DNA of 64,000 bases from Polytrichum commune. Its lineage: Eukaryota > Streptophyta > Polytrichopsida > Polytrichales > Polytrichaceae. The stretch's first letter is position 1. Every line of letters begins with the position of its first letter. Below are positions 34,346-46,143 of the stretch, piece by piece. Below the pieces are notes generated by a model. It did not search any database and was not told the origin of the DNA. It was given only the letters and a program-made list of their open reading frames with translations. Position numbers and translations under genes: made by a program. The stretch is taken from NCBI GenBank assembly GCA_950295325.1, contig OX485806.1:17236001-17300000 (forward strand). Reading direction: 5' to 3'.

Positions 34346-35277
34346 TTAGCCCAATTTAAGCTCATTCAATTGTTTTTGGGTTTTTGAAACTCATCTAGAG
34401 GTTAATTTGATTTAAAATAGAAATCCCCATGTTTTACAATAATAATCAATGTTTTCATCTTTCCCCTCCCGAAGTTTCCCCTCCCCCCCCTCAATAGGTG
34501 TAATGAACCAACCCTAAACTGAGTTTTGGGATTGACCTTGATTGTTGTCAAAAGATTTTCCTATAAAATTTGTGTAGAGTAATTATTTCTTGCAAAAAAA
34601 ATTCGGCGTTTTGGCCATGATCTTTTCTCCTGGTGTCACAAACCAAACAAAGTAACCACAACCATCACAAGTACACTCATGCATTTTCATCATCTTTGAG
34701 CAATTAAATTAAATTCATCATCCCCTCCTCCTCCCCCAACAACACCATTTGAGCACAACGAGGCCTTAAAGTTTAGATGTTCATTGTTACAAATGTTACT
34801 CTTGGATTATCCAATTTGGGCCTCTTTACGCACAAAAACGTGAACTACCTATTTTCAAATAAAGCCAATTGTATGAAAAGTGAACCTATCTAGATTTAAC
34901 TCATTATTCAAGTTGAGTTTCAAATCTGTTAAAGATCTTAACAAGGAAAAATTCAACAAGTCAACCTTAACTCGTCTCTTAATTTGGTCAACCTTTGGTT
35001 AGTCCTAACCCATTGGTGTGGGTGTGAGATTGGTAAGCTAGGATGTTGTTTAGCTATTTCTCACTAACTCTTATCAAAGTCTACTTCTCCTAACTACTAA
35101 AGGTAGTACATGTGGTTTGACCAAGAATTTAGTTAACTAGCAATTTGGTTAGCCAATCTTCGCTAACTCATGAGTCAACTAATTTTCCTAGTCAGGTGGT
35201 GCGGGTGGCCCTTACCAGGTGATTCTTGCTAAGCCACTAGGGAGCCAAAAATCTCATTTTCTATTTTAAGTGTGAAA
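34346..35277. other. Gene-free stretch
   Basis: AT-rich sequence with repeated TTGGTTAG/CTAACTC-type motifs around 34985-35190. No gene or clear element. Confidence 0.45.
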
Positions 35278-35673
35278 CTACACTGAATATGATATTTAGT
35301 GTCACAAATTCTAATTGTCTTGCTCAATACTAATTATAAACTGTGCTGTAGTGTCACCAATGCTCAATGTCAACCCAACTTCATTTGTCATTCCTTTGTA
35401 TTTTATTTTATTTTTATTTTTTGGGGGGGGATTATAGATTTACAATGTTGCAATTACTATCACTTACCAAGTGAATTTTCATCCAATGTTCAATCATCCA
35501 TGACAATATTTCATCACAAGTTGCCGACAAGAGAAGGTAGGGTTTCGGCCAATGGATGAACTCATCCATTATCCATGACAATATTTGTTCACTTATTCAT
35601 AGGAAGTGTCATCCGAAAAGTTCTCATAGTGACACAAAATACCATATGACACTAAATAGCATATTTAGTGTAC
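35278..35673. mobile_element. MITE with CTACACTRAAT termini (copy 4)
   Basis: A 396-bp element running from CTACACTGAATATGATATTT to AGCATATTTAGTGTAC. The interior matches 3800-4178 in reverse orientation. Both ends contain a self-complementary CACTAAATANNATATTTAGTG block. An 8-G run lies at about 35422. Non-coding. Confidence 0.65.
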
Positions 35674-35797
35674 CTGTTCTGAATACGAAAACATATTTGA
35701 TAAAATAAAATGTAATAGTTTTTTCAAGAAAAAACTATGATTCTCAAGGTCAAGTAATGACATCTTTCTGGAACCTCTAAGTTTCCAAGGTTTGTAA

Positions 35798-38092
35798 GGG
35801 CATCGCCACCCATTCCCCCCAATGCCAACGGGGGGAGGGTCTAGATGGCGTGGGCCGGCCACTGTGCCGGGGCAGCTCCCGTGCTCTTTGCCAGCGGGCC
35901 CGGGCAGCGGCCCGCCAACCGCACACGTGGCGGACTGCGGAGGGGGGTCACTGACAAGGCCCCCTTCCTTGTGCTTTCCACCATCCTCCACCCCCTTCCC
36001 TACACCTTCCTCTCCGCCCCTCCTCCCCCTCCCCATTCTTCCCCTCCCTTATCAGTGCTCACCAAAATTGTGAGCACCTTGTTTTTGGCACTTTTGCAAG
36101 GAGTTTTGCTTGTTTATTTTGAGGGGATAATAATGCAATTAAGATAAATGAATATATTTCTTGACGAAAGGATGTAAGAAAACGGTTTAGGATCTATAAA
36201 AGGGCTCAAATTTTAAGGTCCAATAAAAATGTATATTAAATATAAAAGCAATATATCAAAGTAAAAGAGCATAAAGTAAAAACATCATATATACAAATTT
36301 CACATGCAAATTCATATACAATACAATAAGATTAAAGATGATTGTATAAGGATGTGACTAATGTGACTAATACCTTGCCAAGGTATTAGTCACAACATTA
36401 TAAAATGTTGCACGACTCTCATATCTCGAGGCCTAAGTTTGTGATAATTTTTTGTATAGTTGCTACATCAAGGAAGTTTGGATTTTGGAATTTTTTACGG
36501 TCATTTGATATTGTGACATATCGTTTTTATTTTTTATTTTTATTCTCTTTAAATTGAATTTGAAATTGAGAAATCGTTAAAATGGTCTAGTACATGTTGG
36601 AGTGTGTTGGTTTTGATCATGGTTATGATAGGAATTTCTTCACATGCAAATTCATATACAATAAAATGAAAATATAGACGATTGTACAAGGATGTGACTA
36701 ATGTGACTAATACCCTCCCGAGGTATTAGTCACATTAGTCACAACATTATAAAATGTTGCACGACTCTCATATCTCGAGGCCTAAGTTTGTGATAATTTT
36801 TTATATAGTTGCTACATCAAGGAAGATTGGATTTTGGAAGTTTTTATGGTCATTTGATATTGTGACATATTGTTTTGATTTTTTTGATTTTTATTCGCTT
36901 TAAATTCAATTTGAAATCGAGAAATCGTTAAAATGGTCTAGTACATGTTGGAGTGTGTTGGTTTTGGTCATGGTTATGATAGGAATTTCTTCACATGCAA
37001 ATTCATATACAATAAAATGAAATTATAGACGATTGTAGTAAGGATGTGACTAATGTGACTAATACCTTGCCAAGGTATTAGTCACATTAGTCACAACATT
37101 ATAAAATCTTGCACAACTCTCACACCGTGAGGCTTAACTTTGTTATAATTTTTGGTATAGTTGCCACATTAGAGAAGGTTCAATTGTGCAAATTTCTACG
37201 GTCATTTGATATTGTGACATATTGTAATGAATTTTTTATTTTTTATTTTCTTTAAATTCAATTAGAAATTGAGAAATCGTTAAAATGGTCTAGTACATGT
37301 TGGAGTGTGTTGGTTTTGGTCATGGTAATGATAGGAATGTTTCACATGCAAATTCATATACAATAAAATGAAATTATAGACGATTGTATAATGATGTGAC
37401 TAATGTGACTAATAATTTGGCGAGGTATTAGTCACATTAGTCACCACATTATAAAATCTTGCACGACTCTCATATCTCGAGGCCTAAGTTTGTGATAATT
37501 TTTTGTATAGTTGCTACATCAAGGAAGTTTGGATTTTGGAAGTTTTTATGGTCATTTGATATTGTGACATATTGTTTTGATTGTTTTGATTTTTATTCGC
37601 TTTAAATTCAATTTGAAATCGAGAAATCGTTAAAATGGTCTAGTACATGTTGGAGTGTGTTGGTTTTGGTCATGGTAATGAAGAAGCAAATTTACACCAA
37701 TTTCTTTTGCAATTTCATATTTATTTTTGCAAAGTCAATTTCTCAAGTTCATACTCATTCAAATTCTTCATACTTCTTAGAAGTTCGGTTTTGAAAATTT
37801 GAAATGATGACTTCAATTTTTAGTGGTGGATTTGTTTGTTGTGGATGGAGTAAATTGGATTCTACCTCGTTCCCTCCGACCAGGCATTGACAAAACCTCC
37901 AACAGTGTCAGACTGAAAAAGTCAAGTTTTGGAGGGTGGAAAAATTGCACACCAAGCTGCCGTCCAAGGCAGCTGGGATGGCGTGACCGGCAGTGGGTTT
38001 AGGGTTGCCGGGAGGGCGGTGGCGGCTGTATCGGGACCCACCCCGGCCACCTGCCGTTGGCGTGGCCGTTGGGGGGAACGGTGGCGATGCCC
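35798..38092. mobile_element. 2.3-kb PIF/Harbinger-type element with internal tandem array
   Basis: The ends read GGGCATCGCCACC and GGTGGCGATGCCC (13-bp perfect inverted repeat). The similarity continues inward through TTCCCCCCAA on each side. TAA flanks the element at 35795-35797 and 38093-38095. The outer ~260 bp on the left and ~170 bp on the right are GC-rich, in sharp contrast with the AT-rich centre, which carries four tandem ~350-bp repeats. No transposase or other open frame of note, so it is non-autonomous. The 3-bp TAA duplication and GGG ends support PIF/Harbinger; the TIR is unrelated to the other two families here. Confidence 0.7.
36301..37684. repeat. Four-unit tandem array, period ~340-352 bp
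   Basis: Units begin at 36301, 36641, 36992 and 37343, each with CACATGCAAATTCATATACA. They are highly alike throughout and end in a TGGTTTTGGTCATGGT-like segment. Each unit contains a palindrome built from GTGACTAAT/ATTAGTCAC (36353-36394, 36693-36743, 37045-37095, 37395-37445). In unit 3 the arms are 25 bp, perfect, around a single central base. Unit 1 has lost one ATTAGTCAC half-repeat from its right arm. Unit 4 ends at about 37684. Confidence 0.9.
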
Positions 38093-38324
38093 TAAGTTAA
38101 TGGAGGTCTTCATTGAATGAGTCTCCAAGTTTTGACCCACACTTAGTACTGGAGACAAAGGATCCTGAGATCTCCTTTATCTGTCAAGTCCTGAGAGGCT
38201 CAAGTATTTCCATTGATATTTAGTTTCTTGGTTGACTAGGGATTAACGGAATACCACACTAATTCCCATAGTCATATTCTTTATGAGATGTTCGCTGTAG
38301 GTCTTCAAGGGTTCTGCTGCCGCA

Positions 38325-38615
38325 CTACACTAAATAGTGTATTTAGCGTCACCGATTCTATTGTCTTGCTCAATACTAACTAAATAAGAACCTAACATTA
38401 TTTGTCATTCCTTTTAAAAAAAAATTGGGCATTAGAGGTTCATAATGTTGCAATCACTATCACTTACAAATGATTTTTATCCAACTTTCAATTTTCCATG
38501 ACAATTTCATTACATAATTGTTAAGATGTAGAATGTACCAAGTTGGGATGACACTTCTTGTAACCTTATTCATAAGAAGTGTCACAATGACATAAAGTAC
38601 AATACTTAAGTGTAG
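38325..38615. mobile_element. MITE with CTACACTAAAT termini (copy 5)
   Basis: A 291-bp element running from CTACACTAAATAGTGTATTT to ACTTAAGTGTAG. The interior shares the TTGTCTTGCTCAATACTAA and GTTGCAATCACTATCACTTA segments with 35278-35673, in the same orientation. Non-coding. Confidence 0.65.
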
Positions 38616-41600
38616 TACTTCATAAGGGTTAGAAAAAAGAAAAAGAAAAAGAAAAAGACTTGCTTCATGTCAACTCTTTCATTTGCTTTGGACGGCCTAG
38701 TTGATGACACCGGAGTTGAATGGAATTAGCATGGGCATTGATGTGCTCTCACAATTTGAGTTAGTTGAAATGAGGCACACTTTGTATTTTTGAGTGTTAC
38801 CCTATAACTCCAATTAAGATAGGTACATGTCTCTGTTTCAAAATGTAATACTAGGCATTCTCAAGTCTTTCTTCCAATTGCACCATAAGTTGATAATAGT
38901 CTCTATCTCATGGAGGCCACTACTCTATGAGAAATTAGCCTTTTAAGAAAAATCTTGATGTATTTTTATTGTCATCAGCCTTTTGACTTCCTAGACGTTA
39001 AAGTCAATTTTATTTCATTGGAGGTTTTCATTTGTATACATAACCTATAGCATACTTATTGAGTCTATAATATGGGTTGAGATACATGGTTAGGAATTTG
39101 TGGTGTTTGCATAAACACATCCATTGCAAAGTGAAAATACAATGAATTATATTATAAAATGAAAATGTATATTTAAATTCAGTTTGACTCCAAAATTAAA
39201 GTCACAAATCCTAAATTAATCTAGTGACGTTGAATTGAATTGAAACGGCCCTCAATCTTGTAGGGGAGATTATTATTATTATTATTATTATTATTTAACT
39301 TGGAGCCCCTTCATCCACGATGGATGAGTTTACAAAGATGCCATGAATCCTTTGCCAAGATGCACATGTTACTCTAAGTTGATTTCAATGTGGGCATCTA
39401 TAGGTCACAACTAATGAGAGAATAACACATGGCAAATGCATTCAAAATTTTATTGTTATAGGTCAAACTAAATAGAAAACCACAATCTCATAAATGCAAC
39501 CCTCACGACCCCCCACGATTTGGAATACCTCAATGTAACAACAAGAGGGAATTATTGCATATGAGCATATTTCTTATTCATCCAACACAATTGTATTAGA
39601 ATGTGTTTAGGTCGAAAGTTACATGTTTAAAAGTTTGATAACATAAGCAATGTATAAGACCATGAATCAATCTAATGGGACATACATGAAATGAACCAAC
39701 CACTTACAAATCAAGAGGAATGTTGATTTGCATGTTCTCCTTTGATTGAATAATAACAACTATCTGACAATGTCTCGTTGAAGCTCACAAACAAATGACC
39801 TCCGTAACTGCACCCAATATTCCTATAACTTTGAATTCACATTTAGAGTTATATGTTGCTATAACATTTTACTGAGACCATCAGCTATTACTAGGTTGTT
39901 TCATGCTATTTGATGTTCATACTACACCTTTCACACCTATTATTGTGGTCCACTTAATTTTGATATACCACAATAATGGCCAGCATATTTTTTTCTAGCC
40001 ACGCCATTTTTTGAGCACCAATATCACATGTGCAAACTAAGACTATGGAATCAATTTTTGGAACTAAAAATAAATTATTGTGGATTGTAAATGGGATACC
40101 AATATGATACCACAAATGTCAATACTCTTTTATCATCTTGTAAGCCACCCATAGTTTCTACCCATGCTAACTGTCAACCTAGAATATTAGGTGTGAAAGA
40201 TATAGTTATTCATCACGATTGAGTAGAAATATGACAATTTCAATAAAAAGTTATAGTAACATGTAACTCCAAATGATAACGCACACTAATAAGATTATTT
40301 AGTATTTGATTACAGACTTAGTCTACACTTTCGTTTGGAACATTCGATTTTTTTTTACTTTGTTGCAAGTTAACTTTTTGTTTTGTTTATATGAATGTCA
40401 AAGACCTTGTGAGTCTAAGTAATTTTACATCGTCCATCATCTCATTGACATGACATGTTAAATCTGCCCTTACTTATGTTTGTCATTGGATGCTCAAGAA
40501 GGCAATTGGGCCCCTTTTACTTTCACCTACCACTATCTTAAGCCTAGGCAACGGTAAGATGAGAATCAACCACCTTAGCCTCATATGGGGTTGTGTCATG
40601 TGTCCACGTGTCGTCCACCTAGGACACATAGCCCTATCCATACCCTAGAAAGCCCAAAAGGGTGTTTCTTGGATTTTTTCTCGCTTTCTCATTTCGCTTG
40701 GGAGGCACAATACATAGGCCAATCTACTAGGCATGACTAACCTACTCATCAACAAGACCATTATGCACATGATTCTTCCCATGTCGATTCATTGGCCGTT
40801 TCACGGGGATTTCACTCCTAAACCCTACAAACTATGGCGGCTACATAACCGTCTTCTTTAAGGTGGTGATGGGTTTAGGGTTTAGGGTTTTAGGGTTTGG
40901 GCATGGTCAAGCATGGGATCTCACGATCAGATCGTAATATACACATACAATATATATGTCGGTGCAGATGTAGTTCATCATGTGGAGCCGGTGCAACAAT
41001 CTTTCTTATTGTTGCCTCTAACAAGAGACCTTGCCAAATGGAGTCACTTGCGGAATTTTCAATGCTATGAGGATTGAGATATATGCCCACATTTATGATG
41101 ATGGATTAGGTTAGGCTTTTCAAGGAGCAATTGGGGGTGGGCTATGTGGTTGATTAGATTTAGGCGGCCGTCCTAAGTATTTTTTTAAGTGTTTAAGGAT
41201 TAGAATTAGTTTGCACATGAAGGAAAGTCCAAGTTCATATGAAAGACCAGAATTAAGCTTTGTTAGGAATGTCGATCCTCGGCGACAGTTTTTTTGACAT
41301 GATTTTTACATGAACTAGCTAATCCTGTGGCTATCAAAGAGGAAAATAAGAGCCAACGACTCTAATTAAAAAGTTGTCGTTGGGGTCATGTTGCAATGAC
41401 CATGGTTGTTTTGACAATTTTCCTATGGTGAGTATCTTATATTGCAGATAAGCTTGACACCGCGTACTACGGGACTTACGTCCTTTTTGTTTGTAGTTTT
41501 AATTTTAGTATGATGAACTATGATGTAATTGTTCAATATTTTTAAAATGCCTACATAGGAAGCAGTCGGACTGCTTACTATGTAAATTTTTCCACGAGAC

Positions 41601-42946
41601 CCAACTAAGATTTCCATGTGCCTAAAGTGCCAAGCCTAGGATAAATGGATTTCACATTGCCTCACATCATTTTTTTTAATAGTTGACTAGTTGCTCGATT
41701 GCTTTATGTGGACTACACCAAATTGATTGCTGCAATCAATGAGGAGCGGTCGGCTAGTTGGTCAACTGCTACTAGTAGTTGACTTTTAGGAAAACCCAAA
41801 AAAATGTGGTAACTAGGAATCAACTTCTTAAACCAACTTTTAGAAATTTCCAAAAACTTCCAAAGTGTTTTGGACTGTTAGATCTTGCGTCCACATTTGA
41901 CACGCAGGATCATCATGTAAAATGAAAGTAGTGCACACGAGGCCCATCGTTCCATGCTTCTTCTTCAAACAAACGATTATCAATTATGGAATAATATTGA
42001 TGTTATGTAGAGACTATTTCAGGGCTTTGGTGTTGGATGAATGAAAGATACGCTTGTATGCGATATTTCCCTTTCTCCATGGAACTCGATAGAACCCCTA
42101 TTCATCACGCCATAATAAAGGATCCTAGAATTCGTTGTCCCATTTGTGGTCCACATTGACTTACATGTAGGGCAGGCAAAAGGGAAGGGAAGGGAAGGGG
42201 GGGGGGGGGGGGGGGGGGGGATCGGATGGCCCAACGAACCAATGCGACGATCATACCCATTCCCACCAATCAGGCAGCAGCGGCATGAAAGGCTATGGGT
42301 ATTGGTTATATGGTCTCAAGCCGGCCGCCTCCGTAGTCTGGTTTCCTTTCTTTCACTGCACCCCACTCGACTCGAATGCTACTGGAGGTCTTGGAGCGTG
42401 CACAGCCGTTGAGATCAAGGATCCAAGGGCCCGTAATGGGCCACACCATGCAGGGGCCCAACGGCCGACCCAACCGACTCTGGAACCCACTTGCATTGCA
42501 TTGGGCAACTTGAATTGCGAAGGCCCAATGGGCAGGGGCGGGATGGATATGGGAATCAGGGGATTGCTTTAACTTTTTTTCACTTTCCGTTCATCCACTA
42601 GGATTACTCCATCCTACCTGCTTGCGCCCCAGACTATATACACCTACTGGATTCCGGTCCCCCACACCCACCGCAGGCGTAATAGTAAAAGCAAATCCCC
42701 TATAATTAAGCTGCTTGTTACTTCAGTCCTATTTGACCCCTGAGCGCTTAATTAGGAGATGTTTTGTTATGTTCTTCCCTTTGTAAGCCAGTTGGGGGTT
42801 CAGGGGTAGCTCTAATGTGTGGAGATGAATTCAGGGGTTTTTGACCTCAATGTAGCGGGTAGTTTAGTTTTGAAATGAAAAATCCCCGTTCTCTACAATA
42901 CTAATCATTGTTTGAACCTTTCCTTCCTTCGGTTAGTGGATGAATA
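38616..42946. other. Gene-free stretch
   Basis: No supportable gene. It holds an AAAAAG repeat near 38634-38657, an ATT run near 39269-39295, about four degenerate TTTAGGG telomere-type units at 40869-40900, a 24-G run at 42197-42220, and a moderately GC-rich stretch at about 42280-42560 containing a short uninformative open frame. Confidence 0.45.
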
Positions 42947-43104
42947 GTTCACCCACACTTATCGGTGCAGGTCATCAGTGAACGGTTCCTACCAGCAGGG
43001 GGTCACGTTTAGAGTTGGCTTAGCCGGTGAGAGCCACTGGATGTAACTAGTGCTGGTAGGAACCGTTCACTGGTGACGTCCGCACGAGTAAGTGTGGGTG
43101 GACT
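42947..43104. mobile_element. Foldback MITE, CCCACCCACAC family (copy 2)
   Basis: A 158-bp element with ~50-bp imperfect inverted arms. The left contains CACCCACACTTATCGGTGC and the right, on the reverse strand, CACCCACACTTACTCGTGC; both continue to CAGTGAACGGTTCCTACCAG. The core shares GTGAGAGCCACTGGATGTAA with the 14887 copy. Confidence 0.7.
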
Positions 43105-43149
43105 GTAAAACCCTCGTCCATCCACCCATGCGGGTTCTGTTTGCACTAA

Positions 43150-43460
43150 AGATGTTGAAATTCTTACCAAGTGACACTAAATTCACAATGACATCCTTAC
43201 GTACCATACACTTCGAGAAAACCCATGCGTGCTCTAAGGTGCCCCCAAACCCTAAACCCTAAACAAACATTAACATCAAACATTAACATTACATGAAAAC
43301 ACATGCTTGTCAACGAATAACGCTAGGACGAAAAGCGCCCGTACTTTTAACGAACAATGTTGCTATGAACACTACTTCTAACAAATAATGCCGGAATGGA
43401 CAGTGCTTCCTAGATCTTTTGGTGGCACTAATTCCCCACACACACTATTAGCCCCCCTCC
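43150..43460. repeat. Dispersed repeat, related to 61860-62640
   Basis: Shared ordered segments with the 61860-62640 block: AAGTGACACTAAATTCA, TTTCGAGAAAACCCATGCGTGC-like, ACACATGCTTGTCA, AATGTTGCTATGAA, AGTGCTTCCTAGATCTTTTG and CACTAATTCCCCACAC, followed by CCCTCCCTCCC. Contains two CCCTAAA units at about 43247-43262 by chance or descent. Non-coding. Confidence 0.5.
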
Positions 43461-44406
43461 CTCCCTCCCTCCCTAATTGGGGCAAGTAGAGCAGTATCTA
43501 TGGGGCTGGGGACCTGGGGTCATGAGGAGCAAGACACCTAGCTTTCCATCAGGCCTAGCTAGGGCCGCAGACTAGTAGTGTTCAAGTGAGCAACAGTAGA
43601 AGCGGTGGCGAGCATCATGTCCTTCACTTGCTTTTGGAAGAAAGGAGCATGATAATGGGTTGACCTAATATTTATATACACACACATATATATATATATA
43701 TGCTATTTAGAAGCATGGCCGCTAGCTAGCTAGCTCCCCACCTTTTGCATGCTAGCTAAGCTTAGCTACTGTGTATGGTGGGCGGCCTTAGAGAGCGAGG
43801 GAGGGAGTATCGGCCCATAAGTTCCCATTGGCTGTGCCTAGAAAGGGAGAGTGGCGCCGCATTGATGGGCAGCAATAAACGGTAAGTGGATCACAATAAT
43901 TAGCAGTGCAGGGACACCTAGTTTGTAGGCGACCATCATCACTGGGCTGCTTAATTAGCAGCTAGAAGCCCATAGAGTCCAGTCACTTGGAGATTGGTGG
44001 TGTAATGACGCCCTTGAGTTAGGGGGGGATGGATGGATTGATTAATTGTGGCCCAGGGGAAATTATCTTGCCAAAAGGGCAGGCTGACATGGCAGGAGGC
44101 CCAAGTGCCACAGTGTCCACATGGTGGCTTATGCTCTTCTAGCTCTCCTTTTGGGGGCCTACTATCTAGTCTGTCTACTGGGGCCTCTGGGGAGGGAGCC
44201 TAGCGATTGGGCCAGGGGCCTCTTTGCCTTGCTTTTATGATAATTTGCTTTCGTTTTAATTTGTAACTCACCACGCCCACAAACTGGGCCCACTTTGGGG
44301 ATTGGGTGGGTGGTTCCCTTGGCCGCGGCTCGAGTGTGTGAATTAAAGAAAGGCCCCGTTCGTGGGATTGGCCTATTCTAACCCTTTGGTGTAGTTGTGG
44401 CTGCTA
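43461..44406. other. Gene-free stretch, moderately GC-rich
   Basis: No gene found. Contains a CA/TA run at about 43679-43702 and GCTAGCTAGCTAGCT repeats near 43722-43737. Base composition is less AT-rich than the surroundings, but there is no long open frame. Confidence 0.4.
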
Positions 44407-45115
44407 CTACACTAAAGGGGCCACTTTGCACACGAGCCAAGAGCCGTGACCGTGGAATTGTGGGAGCCCAAAAGAAAGTGTCTAAAGGCCGTCCCAAAAA
44501 CACCTCCGAAATCATGTCGTGTGGTCACCGGCCCTCAAGTATAGTGTGAAGTCATATGTGATCCGACCCTCAACCATATGTTGTTTCAATGAATTCTCAT
44601 TCATGCGGGGTCCTCACACGTAACAAAGTAGACTAAACCAACGGTTGTGAGTTTTCGGAGTTGCCGTGGTCTCCCGGGTTTGTGTTAGGCCTACCTCCAA
44701 GAAGTGGTTTTTGAAAATAATCCAAGCGACCATGAACACATGGTCCATTGGATGCCATGTAGGAGGCCATGTAGACTTTACATCCATCTTGCATTCACGT
44801 ACTCCGTTGGTCCCTCAAGTGCAGTGTGAAGCGAACTTGGACCAGCTCCGTCTTTTCCACCAATGAGAGTGTTTGAAGCGTAATGGTGATGGGCTCTCAG
44901 TCTCGTGTAGCAAAGTGGCCCTAAATATGATACTTAGTGTCGCTTACTATTTGGAATGACACAAGGCTATATCTATTTACTGTATACCTCATATTTTACC
45001 AACATATGTGAAATTGGTAGTTTGGACAGTATAGAACCGTCAGCAATTTGACTTGGTGAACATTACACAAAGTGTAAAATGATGTAGCACTGTGAATGAA
45101 CCATATTTAGTGTTG
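44407..45115. mobile_element. CTACACTAAAT MITE (copy 6) split by a Tourist-like MITE
   Basis: Left remnant CTACACTAA (44407-44415) and right part TAAATATGATACTTAG onward (44922-45115) together match the element at 63752-63973 (shared TTACTATTTGGAATGACACA-like, TTGGTAGTTTGGACA-like segments). They are interrupted at a TAA by the insertion listed at 44418-44921. The right end is degenerate (ATATTTAGTGTTG). Confidence 0.65.
44418..44921. mobile_element. Tourist-like MITE (GGGCCACTTC family), nested
   Basis: A ~504-bp full-length copy, from GGGGCCACTTTGCACACGAG to GTGTAGCAAAGTGGCCC, followed by TAA (44922-44924). TAA also occurs two bases before the left end. It lies inside the terminal repeat of the CTACACTAAAT MITE. 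Same orientation as the left arm of the 4452-5519 dimer. Non-coding. Confidence 0.8.
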
Positions 45116-45816
45116 TGACCTAATTAATCCGTCGACTCACCTTGGACCATGCAACCTGCTGCATGCTCTCCTCTCACAGTCCTAAATTTGTTTGTGGAAG
45201 AATGATGTGAACTGGGAAAATTTTAAATGCACACGGCCATTGATAATTTCCTCCGCCTATTTGGAGTGTTTGGAATCAACTCATGAGGACCCCGTCCTTA
45301 CTTATAGCCGCTCAAAACTTTGATCACCACACTCTTTGTGCCACCAACAATGATTCGGCTCTTGACAATAAGGCCTTCGAATGAAGATCAAACGGGTGGG
45401 GTTATAGTGACAACTTCAACAATGCATTTGCCATTTAATGGAAAGTTTGGTGTACATGAAGACTAGTGATGACCATTTGCCCAAACAAAACAAACTTCAT
45501 GTGAACAATGGATCGAACTGGAAACGCACACGTGGAGTTTGGTCCTAGTTAGTTAATCTCACGACTTGTCTGGTCATGGTGATGTTGAAAGCTCCAATAA
45601 ACCATTGTGCCACTGCTTAAACACTTGAGGAGGTTCTCATGGAGCCGCATTTGAATATGGATTGATAAATCTACAACTTGAAGATTACTTAGTGTCTATA
45701 TATGTTGTGAGTATAAGCTGCGTTAAGCATTTGGATAACGGGCTCACATTCATGCCGGTATAATGTACGGGCGTAATTTTTTCCTTCTTCTTCTTCTTGT
45801 AAGTATAAAAAACTAT
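45116..45816. other. Gene-free stretch
   Basis: No gene. The segment at about 45450-45560 resembles one arm of the foldback element that follows (shared GTGTACATGA, TGATGACCATTTG, CATGTGAACAA). A TTC run is near 45784-45798. Confidence 0.45.
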
Positions 45817-46143
45817 AGGTGTACATGAGGGAGCATGTTGATGACCATTTGTCCATACAATAATGTCATGTGAACAAGGACCTAAACTAATAACGTCATC
45901 GACGTGAAGTTGATCTCGACCAGATTAGTGTATATAAGGACTATTTTTGGATATATTGACATCCCTAATGACATTATAGTGCGATACGAAGTTGGGAATG
46001 TCAGTGTGACAAAAAATAATCCTTATATACCCTAATCAGGTCGAGACCAACTTCATTTCAATGACATTCTTAGTTTAGTTCCTCGTTCACATGACATTCT
46101 GGTATGGACAAATTGTCATCAATATGCTTCCTCATGTACACCT
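45817..46143. mobile_element. Foldback element with ~130-bp arms
   Basis: A 327-bp inverted repeat. The left arm starts AGGTGTACATGAGG at 45817; the right arm is its complement ending at 46143. The arms match imperfectly for about 130 bp (shared TTTGTCCATAC, ATGTCATGTGAAC, CTCGACC, TATATAAGGA) around a ~65-bp centre. No TSD or coding sequence was recognised. Confidence 0.6.

Noticed and set aside
35822-36147. Proline-rich proteins in the GC-rich left end of the 2.3-kb element
   Set aside because: Open in several frames at once because of GC-rich composition; no start context, domain or codon bias.
36301-37684. CRISPR-like array
   Set aside because: Units are ~350 bp, contiguous, near-identical throughout and without unique spacers, in a plant context.
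40869-40900. Interstitial telomere block (TTTAGGG-like repeats)
   Set aside because: Only about four imperfect units; too short to call a telomere relic rather than chance or a regulatory telo-box.
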